Positions 1 to 8,120 of a stretch of DNA of 64,000 nucleotides are shown in pieces. Each line of letters opens with the position of its first letter. The stretch's first letter is position 1. The stretch comes from Actinoalloteichus hymeniacidonis (lineage in GTDB: Bacteria > Actinomycetota > Actinomycetes > Mycobacteriales > Pseudonocardiaceae), in assembly GCF_014203365.1 (NCBI RefSeq), contig NZ_JACHIS010000001.1, positions 1,364,001-1,428,000 of the forward strand. Reading direction: 5' to 3'. Below the pieces are notes generated by a model. It did no database searches and was not told the DNA's origin. It saw only the letters and a list, made by a program, of their open reading frames with translations. The position numbers and the translations under genes were made by a program.

Positions 1-2
1 CC

Positions 3-101
3 GCCATGTCGCCGATGGAGGACGCGCCGATGTACCTGCGGAGCTTCCAGGACCCCGACGGGCATCAGTGGGAGATCGTCTACATGGAGATGGGCGAGTA
101 A
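3..101 (+). CDS. VOC (glyoxalase-fold) protein, C-terminal fragment
   Basis: Only the last 32 codons are inside the window; the gene begins upstream. The visible tail reads DPDGHQWEIVYMEMGE before a TAA stop. DPDGH.WE is the usual end of vicinal-oxygen-chelate proteins, where the final Glu is often a metal ligand. The specific substrate cannot be told from this piece. The next gene is on the opposite strand and converges with it. Confidence 0.7.
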   Translation, partial: AMSPMEDAPMYLRSFQDPDGHQWEIVYMEMGE

Positions 102-160
102 CGCGACGGCCCGAGGACGATCGGTCGTCCGGGCAGGCCGCCGCGTTGCACTGCGTTCCC

Positions 161-910
161 TCAGAGATCGACGATCGCCCCGGCGGAGATGTTGACCGTG
201 GCCGAGGTCATCGCACCCGCCCGATCCGAGGCGACGAACGCGGCGGCATTGCCCACCTCGGCCAGGGTTGCGGCCCGCTTGAGCAGGCTGGACTCGGCGA
301 TGCCTGCTTCGATGGCGCCCCGCAGGGCGTCGTCGGCGGCGATTCCCTCCGGTATCCCGCCGCTGACCAGGGTGACGACGCGAATGCCGTGTTCACCGAG
401 TTCGACCGCCCATTGCCTGCGCACGCCCTCCACCGCGTCCAGCGCGATCTTGAAGCCGCCCAGGCCGGGCATCGTCTGTGGTCCCGACCCGCCGAAGGCG
501 AGGATCACCCCGGATCGCTGCGGGATCATGTGCCGCGCTGCGGCCCTGGTGGTGAGGAACTGGGTCCGGGTCGCGGTGACGATCGGCGACAGGAAGTCGT
601 CCACCGAGATCTCGGTCAGCGGTTGTTGGACATCGCCGTAGCCGATGACGTTGAACGAGATGTCCACCCGGCCCATGCGCTCGACGACATCGTCGACGAA
701 GGCGTCCACGGCCTGTTCGTCGAGTGCGTCGAGCTGCGTGGCCTCGGCCCGGCCGCCTGCCGCTCGGATCTCACCGGCGATGTCCGTCGCGCGCGCCTCG
801 GTACGGCTTGCCACGAACACGGCCGCACCTTCCTTCGCGAAGGCGGTGGCCGCAGCGCGGCTGATCGAGCCCGCCCCGTAGAGGACGGCGATCTTGTTCT
901 CCAACAGCAT
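161..910 (-). CDS. SDR-family oxidoreductase, atypical active site
   Basis: A 249-residue Rossmann protein with the length of a classical short-chain dehydrogenase. The nucleotide-binding turn near residue 11 is YGAGSISRA rather than the usual TGxxxGIG. Where the catalytic YxxxK is expected the sequence is LGGFK, so the Lys is kept but the Tyr is Leu. A Ser is present upstream (FGGSGP). It could bind NAD(P)H but reduce or oxidise by another mechanism, or be non-catalytic. It is divergent from a TetR regulator (starting near 1148), which probably controls it through the palindrome at 1154-1169. The substrate is unknown. Confidence 0.85.
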   Translation of the reverse strand: MLLENKIAVLYGAGSISRAAATAFAKEGAAVFVASRTEARATDIAGEIRAAGGRAEATQLDALDEQAVDAFVDDVVERMGRVDISFNVIGYGDVQQPLTEISVDDFLSPIVTATRTQFLTTRAAARHMIPQRSGVILAFGGSGPQTMPGLGGFKIALDAVEGVRRQWAVELGEHGIRVVTLVSGGIPEGIAADDALRGAIEAGIAESSLLKRAATLAEVGNAAAFVASDRAGAMTSATVNISAGAIVDL

Positions 911-1147
911 CGAAAGGGCCTACCCTTCTCGGGCCGGAGCGAGGTGGACGGGTGCCCGCCGCGTCGGCTGGCGTCCTCGGGAACCGGCGTGATCTGAACG
1001 GGAATGTCGTCGACGCGAGAAATGCCACGCTCGTCATGCTGGGCGATATCGGGAGAATCGCTTTCGACCGTAGCCCCGGGGACCGACAACGCCTGTTGAG
1101 AAGACGTGATTTGCCAGCGGGGGTGTCCCGGCAGCATCGTCATGTGG

Positions 1148-1747
1148 ATGACCAGTGTGTCGACACACTCTCGCCCCCGTAAGCAGCGCGCCGCAGACGC
1201 GGCGATCGAGGTGATCGCCGATTCCGGGCTTCGGGGATTGACGCATCGCGCGGTGGATGCGCGGGCGGGACTGCCCGAGGGCAGCACCAGCAGTTGTTTC
1301 CGGACGCGTTTCGCTCTGCTCTCCGGGGTGGTGGACCGCCTGGTCGAGTTGGAGGAGACGTGGGCGGCGCAGTTCCCGACCTCGGGCTGGGCCATCGTCA
1401 CCTCGGACGACATCGGTCGGATCGTCGATGTCTACACCGAACTCCTGCTGCATTGGCTCGGGCCGGCCCGGTCGCGCACGGTCGCGCGTCTGGAGCTCTA
1501 CCTGGAGGGGGCGCGCCGCCCCGAACTGGTCGCTCGGCTGGATACCGCGAGCCGGTACTTCATCGACATGGCGGCGGCCGGAATGCGGGAGGTCGGCATC
1601 CCCGATCCGCAGGAGTCGGCGCGGGTGCTGGTCGCCCAGCTGGACGGGCTGATCTTCAGTGCGGTGACGCGCCCCCTCCTCGGCGGCACGGATCGCGAGT
1701 CCCTGCGCCAGTCGGTCCTCACCGTGTTGCGGGGCTTCCTGCCCTGA
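1148..1747 (+). CDS. TetR-family transcriptional regulator
   Basis: About 200 residues. The N-terminal helix-turn-helix contains GLTHRAVDARAGLPEGSTSS and the C-terminal half is a TetR-type ligand and dimer domain. I chose ATG 1148, which leaves about 13 residues before the first helix, as in the paralogue at 9362. The frame is also open to a GTG at 1106 preceded by GAGAAG, which would add an unusual Cys-containing extension. The regulator is divergent from the SDR gene and a perfect 16-bp palindrome overlaps its first codons. Its ligand is unknown. Confidence 0.85.
   Translation: MTSVSTHSRPRKQRAADAAIEVIADSGLRGLTHRAVDARAGLPEGSTSSCFRTRFALLSGVVDRLVELEETWAAQFPTSGWAIVTSDDIGRIVDVYTELLLHWLGPARSRTVARLELYLEGARRPELVARLDTASRYFIDMAAAGMREVGIPDPQESARVLVAQLDGLIFSAVTRPLLGGTDRESLRQSVLTVLRGFLP
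1154..1169. promoter_or_regulatory. 16-bp perfect palindrome, likely TetR operator
   Basis: AGTGTGTCGACACACT reads the same on both strands. It sits between the divergent SDR and TetR genes, overlapping the first codons of the regulator if ATG 1148 is the start. Size and place suit autoregulation by a TetR dimer. This is inference from symmetry and position. Confidence 0.5.
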
Positions 1748-1905
1748 CCCGCGTGTGAACCTCGCCGGCGACGCCGGTTTCGCGATTCGTGCTCGGCAGG
1801 GCGGACCAAGGGGTCTACCTGCGGCGATCGTGCCTTCGACGTTCGGTCGGTCACTTTCCTCGCCACCGCTGTCTCGACCCGTCTTGCCTCGACTACGCTG
1901 ATGTT

Positions 1906-1919
1906 GCTACAAATGTAGC
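1906..1919. promoter_or_regulatory. CTAC-N4-GTAG inverted repeat upstream of P450
   Basis: GCTACAAATGTAGC has 6-bp perfect arms around AA and lies 26 bp before the P450 start. The CTAC-N4-GTAG core recurs twice between the FAD monooxygenase and its TetR (9314-9329 and 9336-9351). The site may therefore be bound by that TetR or its relative at 1148. Confidence 0.5.
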
Positions 1920-1945
1920 GAACACGGGGTGGGGGAGTACGGACG

Positions 1946-3280
1946 ATGTCGAAGAACTCGATCGGGGAACGGGCGGGCTCGGGCGGAGGCGGGACGGATG
2001 CGGTGACCTACCCGCCCGGCGACACGCTGTTGGCGATGCATCGCCGCTTCGGGCCGTTGATGCGGCTCGGCGTGGGCCGGCGCGGCTTCGTGTATCTGAT
2101 GGGGCCGGAGGCCAATGCCTTCGTCTTCGCCAATGCCTCGCTCTTCCAGACCAGGGAGGCCTTCGAGGTACTGGTGCCCGTCAGCGGCGAGCGCTCTCTG
2201 CTGCTCAGCGACGGCGATGTCCACCGCAGACGGCGCAGGCTGGTCGCCCCGGCGCTGCATCACCGACAGATCGACGGCTACCTCGAGATCATGGCCAACC
2301 AGGCCGACGCGGCGTTGGACGGTTGGCGACCGGGGAGCCGGGTGGACGTCTACCAGGACTTCCGGGCCGCGATTCGCCGCACCACCATCGAATCGCTGTT
2401 CGGCAGTCGACTCGCGGCCGACGCCGACTTCTTCGGGAACCGGCTGCAATCGCTGCTGCGTCTCGTCGACGACCTGCCCACCATGCTGGCGTTGCGCCGC
2501 AGCCTCGGCACTCCGAGGTGGCGCGGTGCGATGGCCGACCGGGCCATGGTCGACGAGCGTATTCACGCCGAGATCGCGCGGGTGCGCAGCGGCGCGGTCG
2601 ACGGCGACGACAACGTGTTGGTGAACCTGGTGACGGCCAGGGACGAAGATGGCGATGCGCTCAGCGATATCGAGATCCGCGATCAGATGGTCTCGCTGAT
2701 CGTGGCGGGTTACGAGACCACCAGCGGGGTGTTCGGCTGGGCGGTGCACGCGATGCTGAGCAACCCGGGAGTCTGGGAACGCGCGGCCGCCGAGGTGCGC
2801 GATGTGTGCGGCGACCGGGCTCCGACCAGGGAGGATCTCCGCCGGTTGCCCTATCTGACCGGGGTCATGAACGAGACGCTCCGGCTGTGGCCGCCCGCGG
2901 TGATCTCCGCGCGCAAGATCGTGCAGGACTTCGAATACGCCGGTCGCCGGATTCCCGCCGGGCCCATGATGATCTTCAGCCCCTATGTGACGCACCGGCT
3001 CCCGGAATTGTGGACCGACCCGTTGAGTTTCCGCCCGCAACGCTGGGATCCGCAGGACCCCGACTACCGCAAGCCGGGTCCGCACGAGTTCCTGCCGTTC
3101 GGTGGGGGAGCGCATCGCTGCCTCGGATCGACGATGGCCACCACGGTGCTGACGGTGATGTTGGCCAGGCTGCTGAGCCGGACGACGCTGCGTGCCCTGC
3201 CCGGTAAGCCGAAGGCGGTCAGCTTTGCCGCGATGCGCCCCAAGGACGGGATTCCGGTGGAGGTTCTGACGAGTCGGTGA
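1946..3280 (+). CDS. Cytochrome P450 monooxygenase
   Basis: A 444-residue soluble bacterial P450, complete. Visible motifs are the I-helix oxygen-binding stretch AGYETTSG, the K-helix ExxR as ETLR, and the heme-binding loop FLPFGGGAHRCLG with the Cys ligand. The expected reaction is O2-dependent hydroxylation or epoxidation using electrons from a ferredoxin and reductase, neither of which is nearby. The substrate is not predictable. ATG 1946 has a GGGGGAG ribosome site 8 nt upstream, and a short inverted repeat lies just before it. Confidence 0.95.
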   Translation: MSKNSIGERAGSGGGGTDAVTYPPGDTLLAMHRRFGPLMRLGVGRRGFVYLMGPEANAFVFANASLFQTREAFEVLVPVSGERSLLLSDGDVHRRRRRLVAPALHHRQIDGYLEIMANQADAALDGWRPGSRVDVYQDFRAAIRRTTIESLFGSRLAADADFFGNRLQSLLRLVDDLPTMLALRRSLGTPRWRGAMADRAMVDERIHAEIARVRSGAVDGDDNVLVNLVTARDEDGDALSDIEIRDQMVSLIVAGYETTSGVFGWAVHAMLSNPGVWERAAAEVRDVCGDRAPTREDLRRLPYLTGVMNETLRLWPPAVISARKIVQDFEYAGRRIPAGPMMIFSPYVTHRLPELWTDPLSFRPQRWDPQDPDYRKPGPHEFLPFGGGAHRCLGSTMATTVLTVMLARLLSRTTLRALPGKPKAVSFAAMRPKDGIPVEVLTSR

Positions 3281-4433
3281 GCGTTGCGCTCCATCATGGG
3301 CGGTCCATCGAACAGGCCATGCACCCTAGCTCCGGCTAGGCGTGGGTAGCAGGCCTGCCTCGGTCGACACGCCCCGGGACGCGCGGGGACAACGGGTCGG
3401 TCCGGGGGCGGGCCGATCCCCTCCGAGCGGGGATTCGACATTCGAGGGGTGTTGTCGAATCGTGGGCCCGGGCTCGTCGCGGTGGCGATGAGCCCGGACC
3501 CCGCTCCACCGGGCTCGACCCGCAGTTCCGCCACGAACGCGCTGCTAATTGAGTTATTCACCGAATCATCCTCTTCTCCCGATGACCGCGTTCCTCTCTT
3601 GCGGCACCGGGGACTCGACTGGTGGTGACTTCTCCGTCGCCGATCTTTCCAGCGGGGGTATTACCCGGTTATTGACCGCGCTGGAGGGCCTTGCCGACCA
3701 GCCCGGCGCCCGCCGTGATCGTGCTCGACGCGCGTGGCATCGCCAGTCGGCGCCGCAGGCAGGCAATCGCGCGTGGGTGGGTTGCCTGCATTCCCATTCC
3801 GCTTCCCGGCCGGTTTTCCGCGCCGCCGTCACCGGCATCGATGAGTTGAATCTCGCAGGTAAACGGTGAATTGGGTGTTTTTTAGTTCGAAGGTGTAGAC
3901 CAACCGTTGTGGTATGGGGCATACTCTGTGTTGCTCGTTTCCGGTAAGACCCGTGCGTTCTCTGGTGTCCCCTTCTCGCTTCGTCCCGTGGCGTTGAAGA
4001 GCGATCGGAGTCGATGGCGTCCTACAACCGGTGATCGTCTCAGGTGCACTCCTCGGCTTCGATTCGCCGCTTTGTCGGCATCCTGTGGACCCGGACGATC
4101 CTGGTTCTCGACTGTCCTCGACCCGGGTCGCTCCCGCCTGCGCTTCGTTGCGTGTTGGGTGCTCCAGTGCTGAGTGCCGCCCATTTTCGCCGGTGAATCC
4201 GGCCGACGAGCAGCGTATTCCGGGAGTTCGACGGCGCATCGACGTCCCTGATTTCCTGCAGCCTGGTCATGTCTGTGACCAGCTGTTATGCGGGATGAAT
4301 GGGACAGTCGATCCGTTGTCGACCCCGAAGTGCGCACCCCTGTCTTGTTTCCGCGCGTGCGTGTGTCGGCACTCGAGAATTGATGAGTCAACGACTTTCC
4401 TCGTCGAATCCCAAGACCAAATCGGAGCTTCCA
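3281..4433. other. Long region without a convincing gene
   Basis: About 1.15 kb with no open frame showing normal codon bias or a recognisable domain; short frames overlap on both strands. It contains two consecutive hairpins near the P450 end. A patch around 3865-3930 has lower GC than its surroundings and may hold a promoter. It could be decayed coding sequence; I cannot name a parent gene. Confidence 0.5.
3432..3497. terminator. Tandem hairpins downstream of the P450
   Basis: First hairpin: 9-bp arms GATTCGACA (3432-3440) and TGTCGAATC (3453-3461). Second: 13-bp arms at 3468-3480 and 3485-3497 around a GGTG loop, with one G-T pair. There is no U-tract, as is common for actinomycete terminators. 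It lies about 150-215 nt past the P450 stop. Confidence 0.45.
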
Positions 4434-4799
4434 GTGACCTCGGTAGACGATCTTCTCGACAAACTACTCAAACGTGGATTTCAGTTCTCCCGCGCGCCGG
4501 GAGACGACGCTGTTCCGTTCACTTTGGTCGCCACCTTCGGCTGGTCCGGCCATATCGATGCGTTGCATGTCCGATCCGAGGACGATGCCACCGCCTGGCG
4601 ATCAGAGGACGCCGCTACGGGCGGAATCGGACGGGTGGTATGGAGTTTCGACGGAACTTTCGAGGACGCGGTACTGCAACTCCTCGGGCTTCCCGATCCG
4701 AGGACCCGAGGCGCCCCGAGGCAACCCGCGCGGGTGTCCGACGGGGTCTACCTCCCCCGGCAGTATCGACCGCCGAGGGGAGGGAGACGATTGCGTTGA
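4434..4799 (+). CDS. Hypothetical protein, 121 aa
   Basis: I do not recognise the family. The GTG at 4434 is chosen because GGAG lies 6 nt upstream and the protein then begins with a clean helix (VTSVDDLLDKLL). An in-frame ATG at 4383 would add 17 residues. Residues 20-85 look globular (TLVATFGWSGHIDALHV, IGRVVWSFDGTFEDAV); the last 35 residues are basic and Pro-rich. It has no membrane segment or signal peptide. It converges on the WGR gene. Confidence 0.6.
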   Translation: MTSVDDLLDKLLKRGFQFSRAPGDDAVPFTLVATFGWSGHIDALHVRSEDDATAWRSEDAATGGIGRVVWSFDGTFEDAVLQLLGLPDPRTRGAPRQPARVSDGVYLPRQYRPPRGGRRLR

Positions 4800-4828
4800 G
4801 CCAATGAGCCGAAGGAGAGTTCGGATTC

Positions 4829-6280
4829 TCAGAGCAAACGCCGGATCTCGCCCCTGGCGCGGTAGAAACCGCCGCGCTCGGATGGCAGTACCTCGGTGAC
4901 CAGATAACGCGCTCCGGGCACCCGAATGTTCTTCGGGAACTGGACTCGCCACGTCGGATCGAATCCGGGGGTGATCACGCGGATTCGAGTGCGCGAACCA
5001 TCCTGGATACACTCGACCTCGATCCCGCCGGTCTGCTGTGCCTGGGTGACCGTCACGGTCTCGATCTGCGTCGTCGGGGTGACCCGTTCCCACCCGGTGG
5101 CCTTGATGTCCGCGGCCATCGGGACGTTGCCGTCCTCGGCGTCGCTGATGGCGCTCTCGGAGGCATCGATGCATGCCAGGGTGCCCCGAGTGGTGACGAT
5201 GTACAGATGGCCCTCGTGGTACTGCATGGAGAACGCCGAGCCGCAGCCGGTGCCCAGTTTCCACAGCCGGGTGCCGTCGGCGGCGAAGCAGTAGACCGAG
5301 GAGGAGCTGTCGCCTGCGAACACGTATCGCCCGTCGGGCGAGGTCGCACACGAGTAGACGGAGGTGTCGCACTTGTAGCGGGCGCGCTCGGACCCGTCCC
5401 GCTTGTCGATCGCGTGCACCATGCCCCGCGAGGTGCCCGCGAAGACCTCGGTCCGCTCCTGCCAGCCGAACAGGACCTGGCCGCCGATGTCGGTGTGCCA
5501 CACCCGCTCGCCGTCCCGCGATCCGTAGCGCGTGACGCCCCGGTCGTGGCCGTGGTAGACGCCGTCGTCGTCGCAGCGGACCATCCAGCCGTAGTTGCCC
5601 GTGCTGTTGCGCCGCCACTGGAACTCGTCCTCGTGGTCGACGGTGGTGATGCTGCCTGCCCGGTCGGAGACCCCGAGGACACCGTCGTTGATGTCCAGCC
5701 AGTAGATGTCGACGTCCTCGGAGATCTCGTAGGCGACGTGCGGCACCTTGCCACCGAGGTCGTAGACCCGGCCGTCGTCGCAACCCGCGTAGATCCAGAA
5801 GTCATCGGAGACGATGCACTTGACGCCGTCGGGCAGGCCGTACCGGCGAGTGACGGTGCCATCGTGGTCGAGGGTGTAGACATCGCCGGACTGGTTGCCT
5901 ACCCAGACGCTCCGATCGTCCACATAGATCCCGAAGGCCGCAGCGCCGGAGTCGAAACGCCACAGCACCGGGGCCTGCCGTGCTGTCGATCTCGTGCTGA
6001 CGATCTCCCGCCGGGTGACCGTTCGCCGCTGTCGCACCCCGCGCACCGCCGGGGCATAGCCCTTCCTGGTCTTCTCTCCGATCTTGCGCGCGGCGGCGGC
6101 CAGAGCCTTGTCGTGACTGGCGAACGAACTCGTCCGCACCTGACCACGCTCGCCGATGCGGCCGTAGGTGATCATCACCTCGGTGCCGGTGACCCGCACC
6201 TCGTAGAACTTGTGCGAGCCTGCGTCCTCGGACAACTCCAGGTAGGTGATCTGGTCGGCCTGGCCGGCGCTGCTGGACAT
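4829..6280 (-). CDS. WGR-domain protein with PQQ/WD-like beta-propeller
   Basis: A 483-residue protein. Residues about 10-78 form a WGR domain (KFYEVRVTG, then YGRIGERGQV), named for a Trp-Gly-Arg core that appears here as YGR. WGR domains occur in PARPs and in MolR-type bacterial proteins and are thought to bind nucleic acid or protein. Residues about 110-390 carry repeated blades (VWVGNQSGDVYTLD, YVFAGDSSSSVYCF, LYIVTTRGTLACID) of a quinoprotein-like propeller. The last ~70 residues form a beta-rich tail. No export signal is seen, so it is probably cytoplasmic. ATG 6280 has GGGAG 8 nt upstream; an upstream in-frame start at 6334 lacks support. The role is unknown. Confidence 0.8.
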   Translation of the reverse strand: MSSSAGQADQITYLELSEDAGSHKFYEVRVTGTEVMITYGRIGERGQVRTSSFASHDKALAAAARKIGEKTRKGYAPAVRGVRQRRTVTRREIVSTRSTARQAPVLWRFDSGAAAFGIYVDDRSVWVGNQSGDVYTLDHDGTVTRRYGLPDGVKCIVSDDFWIYAGCDDGRVYDLGGKVPHVAYEISEDVDIYWLDINDGVLGVSDRAGSITTVDHEDEFQWRRNSTGNYGWMVRCDDDGVYHGHDRGVTRYGSRDGERVWHTDIGGQVLFGWQERTEVFAGTSRGMVHAIDKRDGSERARYKCDTSVYSCATSPDGRYVFAGDSSSSVYCFAADGTRLWKLGTGCGSAFSMQYHEGHLYIVTTRGTLACIDASESAISDAEDGNVPMAADIKATGWERVTPTTQIETVTVTQAQQTGGIEVECIQDGSRTRIRVITPGFDPTWRVQFPKNIRVPGARYLVTEVLPSERGGFYRARGEIRRLL

Positions 6281-6418
6281 TGCTGACGCTCCCTCATGGG
6301 TCCCGGTGCCTGCGAGGCCGGAGGGGCCGCACATGCGCTGTGTGACCGCAGACTAGAACCGATCACCGACATGGGGGATGGTCTTGGCCGGAGTCGCTCG
6401 CCAACTGCGGCAAAGGGA

Positions 6419-6451
6419 ATGCCCCCGCACCGCTGAGCGGCACGAGGGCAT
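6419..6451. terminator. Imperfect hairpin after the secreted-protein gene
   Basis: Arms ATGCCCCCGCA (from 6419) and CACGAGGGCAT (to 6451) pair at 9 of 11 positions. It is downstream of the minus-strand secreted-protein gene that ends at 6544, so it may end that transcript before the WGR gene. Confidence 0.35.
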
Positions 6452-6543
6452 CCTCGTCGGGCTGGCATAGGGGTACCGGCTGGCTCTTCACGGGTCGCGC
6501 GCGAGGGGCTCGGCGCGCCCGTGGCGGAGCACCGGAGGAGGGA

Positions 6544-7806
6544 TCAGGACGGTTCGACCTCCGTGGACACCGAGGATTCCTCGCTGTCCACGATGGAGTC
6601 CTCCGGGAGGGACTGGGTGACCGGCGGGGCGATGGTGATCAACGCGTGCGTGCCCTCGGCGGAGGACATCACGCCGGTCTCCAGGTTCTCCACGTAGCTG
6701 ATCACCGCGTACTCGCCGGGCGGATAGTCGGCGGTGAAGGTCATGATGCGTCCGGGGGAGATCGGTGCGGACCCGTTGCCCGAGCCGATGAACGGCGAAT
6801 CGACCTGCTCGGCCTGGGCGCCGCCGCCGATGCTCTGGAAGAACCGGTCGAGGTCCTCCGGGGTCGTGCCGGGGCGGACCGGCGCGAGGATCGCCTCGTT
6901 GTGCTGCCCCGACCAGTTCATCAGCACGATCGGCCTGCCGGAGGTCGGTTGCCCGGTCACCTGGAACCGGGTTCCCTCCGGGGTGTCGGCGATGGTGATC
7001 AGCGCGCTGGACGCGGTCTGCGCATCGGAGGACTGGACCTCGCCGGACTGGACCAGTTCGCCCGCCTCCCACTTCCACTCCCACTGCTGGGAGAAGACGA
7101 TGCCGTGGTCCCCGGCGATCTCGATGATCTGCTGTCGGCTCGGTCGGGCGTCCGTGCTCGGCTCCTCGGGCCGCTGCTCCCAGGTCGAGGTCGACAGCGG
7201 GTCGAGGTCGGTCGTGTCGACGCCCGGTGGCTGCATGGCGGCGTGCCGACCGGAATGCGGCGACCCGACCGCGACCTCGGCCGGACGGCTGTCGGGCCCG
7301 ATGTTCGCCAGCGCACTCGGCAGGCTTGCGGCGGTCCAGCCCACGTCGACCGGACGCACCCGCTCGGCGAGGTCGGGCTCGGTGGCATCCTGCACATCCA
7401 CCAGGTAGTGCCTGCCCGGCATCACCACCATGTCCACCGTCACGGGGATGTCCTCGACGATCGCCCCGCCCAACAGCTGGACCGACTCGGCCATGGCGCG
7501 ACGGGCTTCGAGGCCGGCCTCGTCGTCGTCGCCGTAGGCGGTCCGCAGGTTCGCCAGGTAGTCCTCCAGCGATTCGCCGCGATTCAGCCGGATCAGGTGC
7601 AACCAGGTGCCCTCCGGGTCGTCCGTGCTGATGTTCAGGGTCGCGTTGCCGGCTGGCAGCGTGTCGGGCGCGGTGGTGATTCCGGTGGAGCTCACCCGGA
7701 TATCCACCGAGTCGTCGATGGGCGGTTGCGCGATGGCGGGCGGAGCCTGAAAGCCGGCGACTACCAGCGTGATCAGCGCTCCGACGAACAGGGACCGTCG
7801 TCTCAT
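6544..7806 (-). CDS. Secreted hypothetical protein
   Basis: About 420 residues. It starts with a Sec signal peptide: MRRR, a hydrophobic core (SLFVGALITLVVAG), and a probable cleavage after APPAIA. The mature part has two similar-looking beta-rich halves (HLIRLNRGESLEDYLANL, with VMPGRHYLVDV in the first; DRFFQSIGGG, with DYPPGEYAVISYV in the second). This suggests an internal duplication of a blue-copper- or cupredoxin-like all-beta unit. That fold guess is weak and I see no clear metal ligands. There is no membrane anchor. The frame stays open far upstream, but the signal peptide fixes the start at ATG 7806. Confidence 0.7.
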   Translation of the reverse strand: MRRRSLFVGALITLVVAGFQAPPAIAQPPIDDSVDIRVSSTGITTAPDTLPAGNATLNISTDDPEGTWLHLIRLNRGESLEDYLANLRTAYGDDDEAGLEARRAMAESVQLLGGAIVEDIPVTVDMVVMPGRHYLVDVQDATEPDLAERVRPVDVGWTAASLPSALANIGPDSRPAEVAVGSPHSGRHAAMQPPGVDTTDLDPLSTSTWEQRPEEPSTDARPSRQQIIEIAGDHGIVFSQQWEWKWEAGELVQSGEVQSSDAQTASSALITIADTPEGTRFQVTGQPTSGRPIVLMNWSGQHNEAILAPVRPGTTPEDLDRFFQSIGGGAQAEQVDSPFIGSGNGSAPISPGRIMTFTADYPPGEYAVISYVENLETGVMSSAEGTHALITIAPPVTQSLPEDSIVDSEESSVSTEVEPS

Positions 7807-8120
7807 GGGGTTACTGTGGCGCCGGGTAAGTCGAGTCGCGCTCTGAGGTCGGGAGCCGGTCTCATCTTCGGCTTGCACTGCCGCTCGGCGGGTCCGACCG
7901 TCCGTCCGTCGGACGACAGACCCGCCGCAGCTCCGGCATCGACGCAGGTAGTCGACCCGAATCAACCGGAGGTCCCTGGTGGATTCCGTACTCGGCTCCC
8001 ACGGTGTCGAGGGTCGGGGGCGGCCGATGTCGGGATGACCTTTTCCGTCGAAGCGGTGAAACTCGGCCCCGGATGGGGCGACCCCCGGTCGAGCAGCCCG
8101 GGGCCGGCCGGCGACGGTGG
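7807..8120. other. Intergenic, promoter of the secreted-protein gene
   Basis: About 310 bp between two minus-strand genes. It presumably carries the 3' end of the monooxygenase transcript and the promoter of the secreted protein. No gene or strong hairpin was seen. Confidence 0.4.
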
